Assembly: GCA_964560765.1 (NCBI GenBank)
Contig: CAZLMG010000017.1
Span: 35,616 to 99,615, forward strand
From: CAZLMG01 sp964560765
GTDB lineage: Bacteria; Bdellovibrionota_B; Oligoflexia; Oligoflexales; CAZLMG01
Length of the DNA: 64,000 nt
Reading direction: 5' to 3'
In this document: positions 44,414 to 52,999 of the stretch, piece by piece
Position numbering within the stretch: the stretch's first letter is position 1
Layout: every line of letters begins with the position of its first letter
Program-made: the position numbers and the translations under genes
Notes under the pieces: generated by a model
Told to the model about the DNA's origin: nothing
Databases searched by the model: none
The model's input: the letters and a program-made list of their open reading frames with translations, nothing else

Positions 44414-45757
44414 ATGATGCGAATTGCGATCGCGGCTATCAGTTTTAGTTGGGCAGTCGTCGTCCTCGGCGAGCAATCACGGGCCGGCCAATCGATCGAT
44501 ATCCTGGTGCCGGCTTCTGAGCTGGGGCAGGACGTGGCGGGCGCGTGGCTGGAAGGTGACGGTCAGGGTGCGTGGCATCGATCACTGCTAATCGACCTCG
44601 AACAAACGCTTGTTAACTTTGATTCGGTGCGCCTGCAGGCATCGTGGCAACCCACGAACGCCAGCCATAAGCGGCTGCTGTTGGATTTGAACCATAACGG
44701 CGCCGCTGACCCCGGTGAGCCACAAATTTGGCGCCGCGATGCGGACGTGTCGCCAAATGTGAATGGTTTGGACGGCGCTGGCTGGAATGGTCGTGCGCTC
44801 ATCGATGTACGCATTTCGTGTCCTTGCTCGGGCGCAGGACGCGCTTGCAGCACAATTCAAAGCCTGCAAATCTCTATATTGGATCGAGAGTCCGGACAAA
44901 CACTTTGGGGCAGCGAGCGGCATGACCTGGTTTTGCACAACGATTGCCGCGTCTCGACGGTATTGGGGCGCAAAATCCCATTGCCAGAGTCGCTCTCCGC
45001 GCGTGAACCATCAGGGTTGGCCCTTAGCATCAAGGAAAAGTGTTGTAGCCATGCGCAAGTCGTTGCGCTCGATCTGCCGTTGCGAGGCGGCGCCGGCGAG
45101 CAAGGACCGAAAGGCGATAAAGGCGATAAAGGCGAGCCTGGAGCAAAGGGCGACAAGGGTGACAAGGGTGATCGTGGCGAACAGGGCCTGAAGGGTGACA
45201 AAGGCGACAAGGGTGATCGTGGCGAACAGGGCCTGAAGGGAGATACGGGTGAGCGTGGTACTCCTGGTGCGCCGGGAGTGGCAGGCATCAATGGAGCGCC
45301 GGGGGCGAAAGGAGACAAGGGTGACAAAGGAGATCCAGGCCTGAAGGGCGACAAGGGCGACAAAGGAGATCCAGGCAGTAATGATATTCTCATTGCCGCA
45401 GATGGTACCATCGTCAAAATTGCATCTCCGAATTTCAATGGCCATGTACCTAACGGACACAGCGTTCAGAGCCAACCCGTCCGCCATGACGTGTTCACCG
45501 AGTTGCGGATGGGTGCTGGTGTTGAACGCTGGAATACCATCGGAACTTTGCGTGAGCCCGTCCAGCGCCTACTGCAAATCACCGGCACCATGGAGGCGGG
45601 CGATGGGACACACCGGGTGTTTAATGTGAACGATGATCTGAATCTGCGGGTCGTTGGTAATCAGATTCAAGAGCGACACACCAGTCCGGCGCATAGTGGG
45701 CTGCGAGTTTTCGTCGAAGTCCGCTACCTGCGTACTCAAACTGTGGCCGGGCGATAG
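44414..45757 (+). CDS. Secreted collagen-like protein (about 33 Gly-X-Y triplets)
   Basis: A 447-residue exported protein: signal peptide, an N-terminal beta domain (about 25-220) with acidic EF-like stretch DLNHNGAADPGEP and paired cysteines, then Gly-X-Y triplets from residue 225 to ~323 (33 triplets, dominated by GDK, GDR, GEQ, GLK), and a ~120-residue C-terminal domain that may nucleate trimerisation. GAGGAG precedes the first of two adjacent ATGs. The triplets are encoded by near-identical 45-bp units, indicating recent slippage or recombination. Bacterial collagen-like proteins form surface stalks or appendages; this one probably acts with the upstream lipoprotein. Confidence 0.88.
   Translation: MMRIAIAAISFSWAVVVLGEQSRAGQSIDILVPASELGQDVAGAWLEGDGQGAWHRSLLIDLEQTLVNFDSVRLQASWQPTNASHKRLLLDLNHNGAADPGEPQIWRRDADVSPNVNGLDGAGWNGRALIDVRISCPCSGAGRACSTIQSLQISILDRESGQTLWGSERHDLVLHNDCRVSTVLGRKIPLPESLSAREPSGLALSIKEKCCSHAQVVALDLPLRGGAGEQGPKGDKGDKGEPGAKGDKGDKGDRGEQGLKGDKGDKGDRGEQGLKGDTGERGTPGAPGVAGINGAPGAKGDKGDKGDPGLKGDKGDKGDPGSNDILIAADGTIVKIASPNFNGHVPNGHSVQSQPVRHDVFTELRMGAGVERWNTIGTLREPVQRLLQITGTMEAGDGTHRVFNVNDDLNLRVVGNQIQERHTSPAHSGLRVFVEVRYLRTQTVAGR
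45161..45240 (+). repeat. Tandem 45-bp repeat within the collagen-like gene
   Basis: Two copies of an identical 35-bp segment (45161-45195 and 45206-45240) are spaced by 45 bp, that is 15 residues or five collagen triplets. Related GDKGDKGDP units recur around 45310-45374. In-frame multiples of nine bases allow length change without frameshift. Confidence 0.85.
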
Positions 45758-45784
45758 CTGGCTCATTCTCGCCTTCCTGGTCGA

Positions 45785-45805
45785 ATCGGGGCCCTCGGCC
45801 CCGAT
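45785..45805. terminator. GC-rich hairpin after the collagen-like gene
   Basis: A perfect 9-bp stem ATCGGGGCC/GGCCCCGAT with a 3-nt loop begins 28 bases after the collagen-gene stop and ends the appendage cluster before the pst region. No U-tract follows, so termination efficiency is uncertain, but the stem is strong. Confidence 0.55.
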
Positions 45806-45899
45806 GACTCATTCCTCCTGCCGCGTATCAGTCCCCCAGCTAGGCTGCCGCCGTCGCCCACAAAAAGATCGACCGTAACTGACCATCCGGCCAAGCAAC

Positions 45900-45925
45900 T
45901 TTACGGAAAATTTACATGGATTTAA
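45900..45925 (+). promoter_or_regulatory. Candidate Pho box upstream of pstS
   Basis: Three TTTAC/TTTAA elements start at 45900, 45911 and 45921, that is with about 11-bp phasing, as in PhoB-type direct repeats. A TATAAG hexamer lies at 45960-45965, 57 bp before the pstS start. The motif sequence differs from the E. coli Pho box, so assignment rests on repeat spacing and the downstream genes. Confidence 0.45.
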
Positions 45926-46021
45926 CGGAGCGTTCTTCGACATAGCCGACTGTGAAGTCTATAAGAACTACGCTCTGATTTGTCCGATATCGCCGCAAAA
46001 TTGCTTATGGGGAGATCTGTG

Positions 46022-47020
46022 ATGCGTCCATGGATTTTGATGTTCGTTTGCCTTTCCATCGCCGCTCCAGCAGTCGCTGCCGACAAAGCTACAGTCAAGG
46101 TCGATGGTTCCAGCTCCGTATTCCCAATCACCGAGGGCGTTGCTGAAGAGTTTCAGGCAGCTCAGCGCGGCAAAGTACAGGTTGCTGTCGGTATTTCCGG
46201 CACGGGAGGCGGGTTCAAGAAGTTTTGCCGTGGTGAAATTGACGTGCAAAATGCCTCACGGCCCATTCATTCCCAAGAAATGGCGGACTGCAAGAAGGCT
46301 GGCGTGAAATTTATAGAGTTGCCGGTTGCTTTTGACGCGATGGCGGTCGTGGTAAATCCCAAGAATACGTGGGTTGATAGCATTACCGTTGCGGAATTGA
46401 AAACAATCTGGGCCCCCGAAGCGCAAGGTAAAATCACATCCTGGCAACAGGTTAACAGTAAATGGCCGAAGCAGCCGCTTAAGCTTTTTGGTGCAGGCGC
46501 TGATTCCGGCACGTTCGACTATTTTACAGAGGCGATTGTTGGCAAGGCAAAGTCCAGCCGCGGAGACTACACGGCCAGTGAAGACGACAATACCTTGGTC
46601 CAGGGAATTGCCAATGATGTCAACGCTATTGGCTACCTACCCCTGGCCTACTACGAGGGTAATAAGTCCAAGCTAAAGTTATTGCTGGTTGATGGTGGTA
46701 AAGATGCGCCTGTGCAAGGTCCAGTTGCCCCGTCTGAGAAATCAGTTGTCGATGGCTCGTACTTTCCCCTGTCGCGGCCGCTCTTTATCTATGTGAACGC
46801 CGACAAAGCCAAGCAGACAGCTGTGAAAGACTTTGTCGAATTCTACTTGGGCAACGTAGAAACATTGGCTCGGCAGGTCCACTATGTACCTCTTTCCCAA
46901 GAGGTCTATGGGCTTTGCAAGCAGCGCTTTGCCAAGCAGGAGCTCGGCACAGCCTTTGCGGGCCACTCCCAAGTGGGCATGAAGGTAAAAGACATTTTCA
47001 GCAAGAAGCTAGTGATGTAA
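46022..47020 (+). CDS. pstS: Phosphate ABC transporter periplasmic binding protein
   Basis: A 332-residue periplasmic phosphate-binding protein (signal peptide to about residue 20). Conserved phosphate-contact motifs are DGSSSVFPIT at the mature N-terminus, ISGTGGGFKKFCRGEID with the substrate loop, and GAGADSGTFDYFTE. The start at 46022 follows GGGGAG; the open frame 14 codons upstream is not supported. First gene of pstSCAB, which imports phosphate at low external concentration. Confidence 0.95.
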   Translation: MRPWILMFVCLSIAAPAVAADKATVKVDGSSSVFPITEGVAEEFQAAQRGKVQVAVGISGTGGGFKKFCRGEIDVQNASRPIHSQEMADCKKAGVKFIELPVAFDAMAVVVNPKNTWVDSITVAELKTIWAPEAQGKITSWQQVNSKWPKQPLKLFGAGADSGTFDYFTEAIVGKAKSSRGDYTASEDDNTLVQGIANDVNAIGYLPLAYYEGNKSKLKLLLVDGGKDAPVQGPVAPSEKSVVDGSYFPLSRPLFIYVNADKAKQTAVKDFVEFYLGNVETLARQVHYVPLSQEVYGLCKQRFAKQELGTAFAGHSQVGMKVKDIFSKKLVM

Positions 47021-47073
47021 AGGGGGGCTGCTACGGCTGCTTTTCCGCAGGCTGGCGGCTTTATGGGAGTTAC

Positions 47074-48033
47074 ATGGAACAGGATTCGTCATTCGCCATC
47101 TCCAAGCCAGGTGTGGTCTCCTCTCCCGAGGCCGTGCCGATCCGGCGCGCGCCCATGCGGCAGGTGAAAGACACGCTATCTGAAGTCTTGCTGTTTGCTG
47201 CGGCGGCATCGTCCGTTTTGGTGACAGTCGGTATTTTGGCGGTCCTTATCGTTGAATCGTTGCCATTTTTTCGTGAAGTTCCACTCATCGACTTCTTGGG
47301 TGGAACCGTTTGGACGCCGCTGTTTGAAGGCGCGAGTTTTGGGGTGTTGCCGCTGGTCGTTGGCACATTGGTTACGACCGTAGTCGCGCTGTCTGTGGCT
47401 ATTCCTGTGGGCACCATCATCGCGATCTACCTCAGCGAGTATGCGTCACCAAAATTACGTGAAACGGTGAAGCCTGTGCTGGAGCTTTTGAGCGCCGTTC
47501 CGACCGTTGTTTATGGCTACTTCGCCCTATTGACCATCACTCCTATTCTGCAGTCGATATGGCCAAGCCTGCCAGGTTTCAACATGCTGTCAGCGGGTTT
47601 GGTCATGGGCATTATGATTATTCCGTACGTCAGTTCGATGAGTGAAGACGCTATGCATGCAGTACCGGGATACCTTCGGGAAGGATCGCTGGCTCTTGGT
47701 GCGACGCGCTGGCAAACCGCGCTAAAAGTAATTTACCCGTCGGCGTTTTCCGGAATCTCATCGGCCTATGTGCTAGCCGTTTCTCGCGCCATCGGCGAGA
47801 CCATGATCGTGGCGATCGCTGCTGGCATGCAGCCGAATCTAACCTTGAACCCAGCAGAGCCGGCGGCAACGATTACGGCTTATATCGTTCAAGTCAGCCT
47901 TGGTGATCTGCCGCACGGGAGCTTGGGTTATCGTACGATCTTCGCTGTGGGTTTGCTGCTTTTCTGCATGACAATGGCCTTTAACCTCTTCGGCTACGGA
48001 TTGCGGCACAAGTTCCGCGAGGTTTATCGATGA
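47074..48033 (+). CDS. pstC: Phosphate ABC transporter permease PstC
   Basis: A 319-residue inner-membrane permease with about six helices. Typical PstC segments are PLVVGTLVTTVVALSVAIPVG, LSAVPTVVYGYFAL and the EAA-loop region SLALGATRWQTALKVIYPSAF, which contacts PstB. Start at 47074 follows GGGAG; 53 upstream codons inside the pstS tail are excluded. A ~25-residue N-terminal extension precedes the first helix. Overlaps pstA by four bases (ATGA). Confidence 0.94.
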   Translation: MEQDSSFAISKPGVVSSPEAVPIRRAPMRQVKDTLSEVLLFAAAASSVLVTVGILAVLIVESLPFFREVPLIDFLGGTVWTPLFEGASFGVLPLVVGTLVTTVVALSVAIPVGTIIAIYLSEYASPKLRETVKPVLELLSAVPTVVYGYFALLTITPILQSIWPSLPGFNMLSAGLVMGIMIIPYVSSMSEDAMHAVPGYLREGSLALGATRWQTALKVIYPSAFSGISSAYVLAVSRAIGETMIVAIAAGMQPNLTLNPAEPAATITAYIVQVSLGDLPHGSLGYRTIFAVGLLLFCMTMAFNLFGYGLRHKFREVYR

Positions 48034-48953
48034 GCGCACCGACGATGGAAGAGATCGAGCGCAATGTACATCGACGCAAGGTATTCGAAGGCATTTTCGT
48101 TGCCATTTCCATGACCCTGCTGCTGTCCGCCCTCCTAATTCTATTGGGCCTTCTCATCCAATTGTTCATGGATGGATCGCCGCGCTTGACTTTTGAATTC
48201 TTGAGCAACTTTCCCTCTCGCTTTCCAGAGCGCGCGGGGATCTTGGCAGCAGCTGTCGGGACCTCGCTGGTCATGCTGGTGACCGCGGCCGTGTCGGTAC
48301 CGCTCGGGATTATGGCGGGCGTCTATCTCGAGGAGTACGCTCCGCGCAATCCGGTGACGACATTTATCGAAATCAATGTGCTAAATTTGGCCGGCGTACC
48401 TTCCATCGTCTATGGCCTGATGGCGCTTGGGCTTTTTGTGTATCAGTTTGAACTGGGTCAGACGGTGCGAACGGCGGGATTGACCTTGGCGCTGCTGATT
48501 TTGCCGATTGTCATAACCGCCACTCGTGAAGCACTGCGCGGCGTTCCGCATTCGATTCGAGAAGCAGCCTATGCCTTGGGCGCTTCGCGCCGCGAGGTGG
48601 TTTTTCATCACGTGCTGCCGTATTCGATGAGCGGGGTCATGACCGGAACAATCGTGGCGCTATCACGCGCGATCGGTGAAACGGCACCGCTTGTTACTGT
48701 TGGAGCACTATCATTCATCGCTTTCTTGCCCGCATCGCCGGTGACGATGGAATACCCCTTTCTTTCATTTGAGTGGCTTTCCTCACCGTTCACCGTGATG
48801 CCTATGCAGATTTTTAACTGGGTATCGCGACCGCAAGCAGAGTTTCATGTGAATGCGGCAGCCGCCAGTGTTCTGCTGATTTTTATGACTTTAAGCATGA
48901 ATGCTATCGCTATCACAGTTCGCTATCGCTATCGCAAAAGTGTGCGGTGGTGA
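48030..48953 (+). CDS. pstA: Phosphate ABC transporter permease PstA
   Basis: A 307-residue second permease subunit with about six helices. Recognisable motifs are SVPLGIMAGVYLEEYAP, NLAGVPSIVYGLMALGLFV and the coupling loop EAAYALGASRREVVFHHVLP. Starts within the pstC stop (ATGA), so the permease pair is translationally coupled. pstB begins 14 bp downstream. Confidence 0.94.
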   Translation: MSAPTMEEIERNVHRRKVFEGIFVAISMTLLLSALLILLGLLIQLFMDGSPRLTFEFLSNFPSRFPERAGILAAAVGTSLVMLVTAAVSVPLGIMAGVYLEEYAPRNPVTTFIEINVLNLAGVPSIVYGLMALGLFVYQFELGQTVRTAGLTLALLILPIVITATREALRGVPHSIREAAYALGASRREVVFHHVLPYSMSGVMTGTIVALSRAIGETAPLVTVGALSFIAFLPASPVTMEYPFLSFEWLSSPFTVMPMQIFNWVSRPQAEFHVNAAAASVLLIFMTLSMNAIAITVRYRYRKSVRW

Positions 48954-48966
48954 GTCTCGAGGTATT

Positions 48967-49743
48967 ATGAGCGCACACTCTTCAACCGTTCGCGCCCGAG
49001 TCCAGGGGCTTAGCTTCTATTTTGGCGAAAAAAAGGTTTTGGACGACGTGTCGTTTTCGGTAGCGGCCAATCGAGTGACGGCGCTGATCGGACCTTCTGG
49101 CTGTGGAAAGACAACGCTGCTACGTTGTTTCAACCGCATGCACGATTTGACGGCGGGTGCTCGATACGAGGGCGCCATCACCCTGCAACCAGAGGGTGCG
49201 GATTTGCTTGGGCCGGACGTGGATCCGATTGAAGTACGCATGCGGGTCGGCATGGTCTTCCAAAAGCCAAATCCGTTCCCCAAATCGATCTTTGAGAATG
49301 TCGTGTATGGATTGCGTATTCGCGGTGAAAGCGACAAGACCTTCCTGGAAGATGCCGCGTCTACCGCGCTACAAAATGTCGGTCTATGGGAAGAGGTCAA
49401 AGATCGATTGTATAGCCATGCCATGGATCTTTCGGGTGGCCAGCAGCAGCGTCTTTGCATTGCCCGGGCATTGGCAGTTAAGCCAGAACTGCTGCTATTC
49501 GATGAGCCGACTTCAGCGTTAGACCCTCTTGCGACTGCCAAAATTGAAGAGTTGCTGCACGAGCTGAAAGAAAGAGTGACTGTCTTGATCGTAACACACA
49601 ACATGCATCAGGCCTTGCGCGTATCTGACAACACCGCTTTTATGTATCTCGGTAAACTTGTCGAGTTTGGCCCAACCAAGAAGGTTTTCGGCGATCCGCA
49701 ACACGAACTCACCCGCAACTATGTCGCTGGTGAATTCGGCTAA
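48967..49743 (+). CDS. pstB: Phosphate ABC transporter ATPase PstB
   Basis: A 258-residue ATPase with Walker A GPSGCGKTT, the Pst-typical VFQKPNPFPKSIFENV Q-loop region, signature LSGGQQQRL, Walker B LLFDEPTSALDP and switch His in VTHNMHQA. GAGGT precedes the ATG at 48967. Closes pstSCAB; no phoU or phoBR follows, the next gene being convergent and unrelated. Confidence 0.95.
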   Translation: MSAHSSTVRARVQGLSFYFGEKKVLDDVSFSVAANRVTALIGPSGCGKTTLLRCFNRMHDLTAGARYEGAITLQPEGADLLGPDVDPIEVRMRVGMVFQKPNPFPKSIFENVVYGLRIRGESDKTFLEDAASTALQNVGLWEEVKDRLYSHAMDLSGGQQQRLCIARALAVKPELLLFDEPTSALDPLATAKIEELLHELKERVTVLIVTHNMHQALRVSDNTAFMYLGKLVEFGPTKKVFGDPQHELTRNYVAGEFG

Positions 49744-49777
49744 AAGACGGCTGCGCTTTTGCGCTTTAGATAGAGAC

Positions 49778-50797
49778 TTAACCTTGCTGTCGCGGCCGCC
49801 GCAGAGGCGTCCGGCGCACCCGGTGCAAAACTGGACGCACGGACTTCAGCAGCCGCGCATTACTTAAGTTTCCTGCTCGTAGGACGGCATCAATCTTCAA
49901 CGCGGTCTCGCGCTGTGCCTCAAGGCTCTTGGCTAAAGCTTCGGCCATGCTGCGATGAAATCGCATTTGGACCGATGCTTGTTCGCGGGTGGCGGCTACC
50001 AGGTGACCGAAATCGTCCATGAGTTGATTGTATTGCGTTCGTAGGGACTCAATCGCCTCACTCTGCACCTGCATCTTTGCCGTTAAATCGTCGTTGATCG
50101 TCTGCTGCTGACCCGACTGCTGAATCAGCATCGCCTCTTGCGTCGCTGCAACTTGGGCTAAACTTTCCGTAAGAGTTTGTAGCTCGCCGTGCCATGAAGT
50201 TTGCAATTCTTGCGCGACTTGACCGATCAAATTTGCAACCTGATCGTTACTGGCCTGCATGGCGCTCTGAGCCTCGCGCTGCAGTCGATAGGTTTCATCC
50301 ACAATGCTAGCTACTGTGGCATTGGTTTCTTGGTGATGTTGTTCCATGGCTTCCAGGAACGATTCTGTCAGCTCTTGGGTGTGAGCTCGTAGTTCATCTG
50401 CAGCTTCCTTGATGACAGACGATGAGCGCTGGTGGGTTGCCGTCGCACGCGTCCATCCCTTATAGGTTTCCACGTCTTCCATGCGATAAACGGGGCGGAC
50501 GTAGCGGTCAATTCGTTTACGACCGACGCGCAGCTCTTTGCCAGAGATTTGCGTTAAGCGGGAGCGCTTGATGCCGAGAGCTTCCATAGTAGCTTCTGCA
50601 TCCAAGTTGAATTCTTCGGCGTAAGGCTCGTCGCCACGCAGCCATACAACCATGGGTAACTCGTCGGCAGCGGTTCCACGGCTAGCGCCTTGCACATCGC
50701 GCAATTCGGCGGCACCAGGTTCGCCGGCGGAGTCGCGACGGGCGTTTTCGTTTGGGACTCGCAAGTCTGAATGCTGCTGAAGAGGTTGATCCATCAT
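49778..50797 (-). CDS. HTH-plus-coiled-coil protein
   Basis: A 339-residue protein. After a disordered N-terminus, residues 55-115 resemble a MerR-like winged helix (NLDAEATMEALGIKRSRLTQ, then RYVRPVYRMEDVETYKGW). Residues 120-320 are a long Gln/Glu/Ala-rich coiled coil, and the C-terminus is strongly basic (RRTPLRRPRQQG). A DNA-binding head with a long coil recalls KfrA-like or nucleoid-associated proteins, but I cannot assign a family. GAGGAG lies upstream of paired ATGs. Convergent with pstB, 34 bp apart, so probably independent of phosphate uptake. Confidence 0.6.
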   Translation of the reverse strand: MMDQPLQQHSDLRVPNENARRDSAGEPGAAELRDVQGASRGTAADELPMVVWLRGDEPYAEEFNLDAEATMEALGIKRSRLTQISGKELRVGRKRIDRYVRPVYRMEDVETYKGWTRATATHQRSSSVIKEAADELRAHTQELTESFLEAMEQHHQETNATVASIVDETYRLQREAQSAMQASNDQVANLIGQVAQELQTSWHGELQTLTESLAQVAATQEAMLIQQSGQQQTINDDLTAKMQVQSEAIESLRTQYNQLMDDFGHLVAATREQASVQMRFHRSMAEALAKSLEAQRETALKIDAVLRAGNLSNARLLKSVRPVLHRVRRTPLRRPRQQG

Positions 50798-50888
50798 CCT
50801 CGTCTCCTCGCGTCTGGCCGCAAGCCATCGCTAACGTTGGTAATTTATCTTAAGAATAGCGGTATTGGGAAGAAATGCAAGCGCTTGC

Positions 50889-52256
50889 TTAGCTGCGGTT
50901 GAGGATGATCTGCCAATTATTCATCGTCCGAAACGATTCCAGTTGGGCCGGGTCGTAGGTGTTTTCAAAAAATAGGCGGAAGGACATGCGGTGTTCGCCT
51001 TCTTTGAAGCGCGTCAAATCAAAGAACAGGCCGAGGTTTACCGGTGCCTTGCCAAGCTCGGCCGGAGTGTTGTTGCTGCGGCTCTTGAGTTCCTTGCCGG
51101 CTAGATCCTCGGTGTACAGGAATGGAACACTCCTAGCCTCCAGCATGGCCGGAGATGGTAGCAGTTCGACATACATCATTCGATCTGCGCCGGTAAGGGA
51201 GATCCAATACAAGGGTTCAAGCTTGTCCTGCTTGCGGAACATATCGAGGAAAGAGCCCTTGCGATAGGCGGGCATATTGCTCTGCAGGTTGTAGGCGCTT
51301 GGTTTATCGTTGAGCGCAAATCCATAATAGAAGCCGCTGCCCGCATTTAAGCTCTTGGGTCCATCAAGCGGGTTGTACAAGATTGCGGGCAAGACGACAG
51401 CGTTGCTAAAAAATGAAACCTCGGTGTACATGCCCAGTTCAAATTTTAGCTTCAGGAAGCTGTAAAAAAAACTAACTCGGACGATCGAACGAACGGGTCC
51501 GACTTTATAGGCCTCGATCTGGCTGTTCACTGTACGGTGGTTGGCCTCCATGGTAACGAAATACTTCAAATCGGCTTTCATGAAAAATGTCGAGGTGTCG
51601 ATGATGGGGACAGAGCCGCGTTTGCCGCCGGCCTCTTTAGTTACCATGTCAACGCCATCGACAACCAAATAGTTCTTGCGGTCAAACTTGTAAGTATAGC
51701 GTGAGGTGGAAACTGTTCCTTGCTTGGCATCAAAGACCACATAACTCGTGGTATTGAGTGCGGGGGCTTCGCGAAAGTAAATGCCTAAATAGACAGCGCC
51801 ATCGTTGGGTCCAACCGGGTTCTTACCCAAGTGCGACAAGCGAATCTCATAGGTAAGCGTCGGCTGTCCTTGCGGCCACTTCGTTGGTGGGCTGACAGGG
51901 CCAACATCGTTCCCCATAAAGACCAGCTCGTCCTGCAGATCGAAAATTCCGTTTCCGGTATCCTTCGTGATGGGGCCGCCTTGATCGAGTACGTAATCCC
52001 CCCAGTCATTCAATTCGTCAATCTGATATGGAATCGGTACGGCGCTGCCATCAGCTCCTGTGCGAAAAAGTCGGTATGTGCTGATGGGGTAGCGAGAAGC
52101 GGCTCGAATGCGAAAGCCGGTAACGACGATCGGTGCCTGATGGATGCTGGCGTTGGCCAGCATGGGCGGGAATCCAGCGACGCCGCTGAAGCCGCACAGG
52201 AGCATCATGATGTGCAGAATCCGCAACAAGTTCCACTCCTGGCGTGGGTACTGCAT
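50889..52256 (-). CDS. Large exported beta-rich protein of unknown function
   Basis: A ~455-residue exported protein: hydrophobic N-terminal segment (ILHIMMLLCGFSGVAG), then beta-dense sequence with aromatic strands throughout (for example GAVYLGIYFREAPALNTTSYVVF, SFFYSFLKLKFELGMYTEVSFF). There is no lipobox or catalytic motif. The start is uncertain: an ATG at 52256 and a TTG at 52289 are both weak. Possibly an envelope or sugar-binding protein, but no family is recognised. Confidence 0.65.
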   Translation of the reverse strand: MQYPRQEWNLLRILHIMMLLCGFSGVAGFPPMLANASIHQAPIVVTGFRIRAASRYPISTYRLFRTGADGSAVPIPYQIDELNDWGDYVLDQGGPITKDTGNGIFDLQDELVFMGNDVGPVSPPTKWPQGQPTLTYEIRLSHLGKNPVGPNDGAVYLGIYFREAPALNTTSYVVFDAKQGTVSTSRYTYKFDRKNYLVVDGVDMVTKEAGGKRGSVPIIDTSTFFMKADLKYFVTMEANHRTVNSQIEAYKVGPVRSIVRVSFFYSFLKLKFELGMYTEVSFFSNAVVLPAILYNPLDGPKSLNAGSGFYYGFALNDKPSAYNLQSNMPAYRKGSFLDMFRKQDKLEPLYWISLTGADRMMYVELLPSPAMLEARSVPFLYTEDLAGKELKSRSNNTPAELGKAPVNLGLFFDLTRFKEGEHRMSFRLFFENTYDPAQLESFRTMNNWQIILNRS

Positions 52257-52452
52257 GATTTTAGCAACGAATAGGCCGTTAGCAAACAATTAGGCAGCGT
52301 TGCACCGATTCGTCCGCATTTACTTTATAACGTGAATATTATACATGCCCTTGGCACCAACTACTTGTTGTAATTTTTATTTGTGGGCGTTTCCTGTTAT
52401 CATGAAGTCAATAGCTTACCTGAGATCATTTAAGGGCTTTGAGGGAATGAGG

Positions 52453-52995
52453 ATGGCTGCTCGTGCTCGCTGTCGGGTTGCGCTTGCTTCCTTGGTGGGA
52501 CTGGGATTTCCAGCGGCTCCCACGTGGGCTGTGGATACAACAAAATTGTCGATTTCGGAGACGGGAGAGTCGCCTCTGTCTCGGCACCAGATGACCGTTC
52601 CAGCATCCCAAGAGTTTTTATTGCCTGTGACCTGGCAGGTAACCAGAGCTCGATTCGATGAACGTGGGCACTCGTCCGACTCCGAGAGCTTCCAAGAGAT
52701 TTGGCGTTTGCATCTTGATGCGGCAGGAGAGGGTACGTTGCACTCGCCACGGGATTCCGTGCGAGTCGCGTCCATCAGCATGCGCGGAGCGAGCCCAGAA
52801 TTGATGACGGTCGCGGCAGCAGACATGGCGCGACTGACCGGACTATTACTGCAGCACGAAGCACCGACTCGCTTGCTTCTGCGCACTTTCACAATCCGAC
52901 TTACGGGCGAAGAAACCGCACAAGATGTCATTCTCGACGTTGCTGAGGAAGAGCACTTGGCATTGCGGGTTTTGATTGGGACGCAGCGTCTCTGA
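52453..52995 (+). CDS. Small exported protein
   Basis: A 180-residue protein with a signal peptide ending near APTWAVD. The mature domain is beta-rich with Arg-rich strands (QEFLLPVTWQVTRARFDERG, TRLLLRTFTIRLTGEE) and an acidic C-terminus. ATG at 52453 follows GAGGG at good spacing; the ATG two codons earlier is equally possible. Convergent with the large sensor gene, five bases apart. Unrecognised. Confidence 0.6.
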   Translation: MAARARCRVALASLVGLGFPAAPTWAVDTTKLSISETGESPLSRHQMTVPASQEFLLPVTWQVTRARFDERGHSSDSESFQEIWRLHLDAAGEGTLHSPRDSVRVASISMRGASPELMTVAAADMARLTGLLLQHEAPTRLLLRTFTIRLTGEETAQDVILDVAEEEHLALRVLIGTQRL

Positions 52996-52999
52996 TGCG

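Noticed and set aside
45106..45374. Repeat tract considered as a CRISPR or minisatellite
   Set aside because: Units are contiguous and in frame with collagen triplets; there are no unique spacers.
44857..45438. Antisense frame rich in Ser-Pro-Leu repeats opposite the collagen-like gene
   Set aside because: The repeats are a direct consequence of the Gly-X-Y codons read on the other strand.
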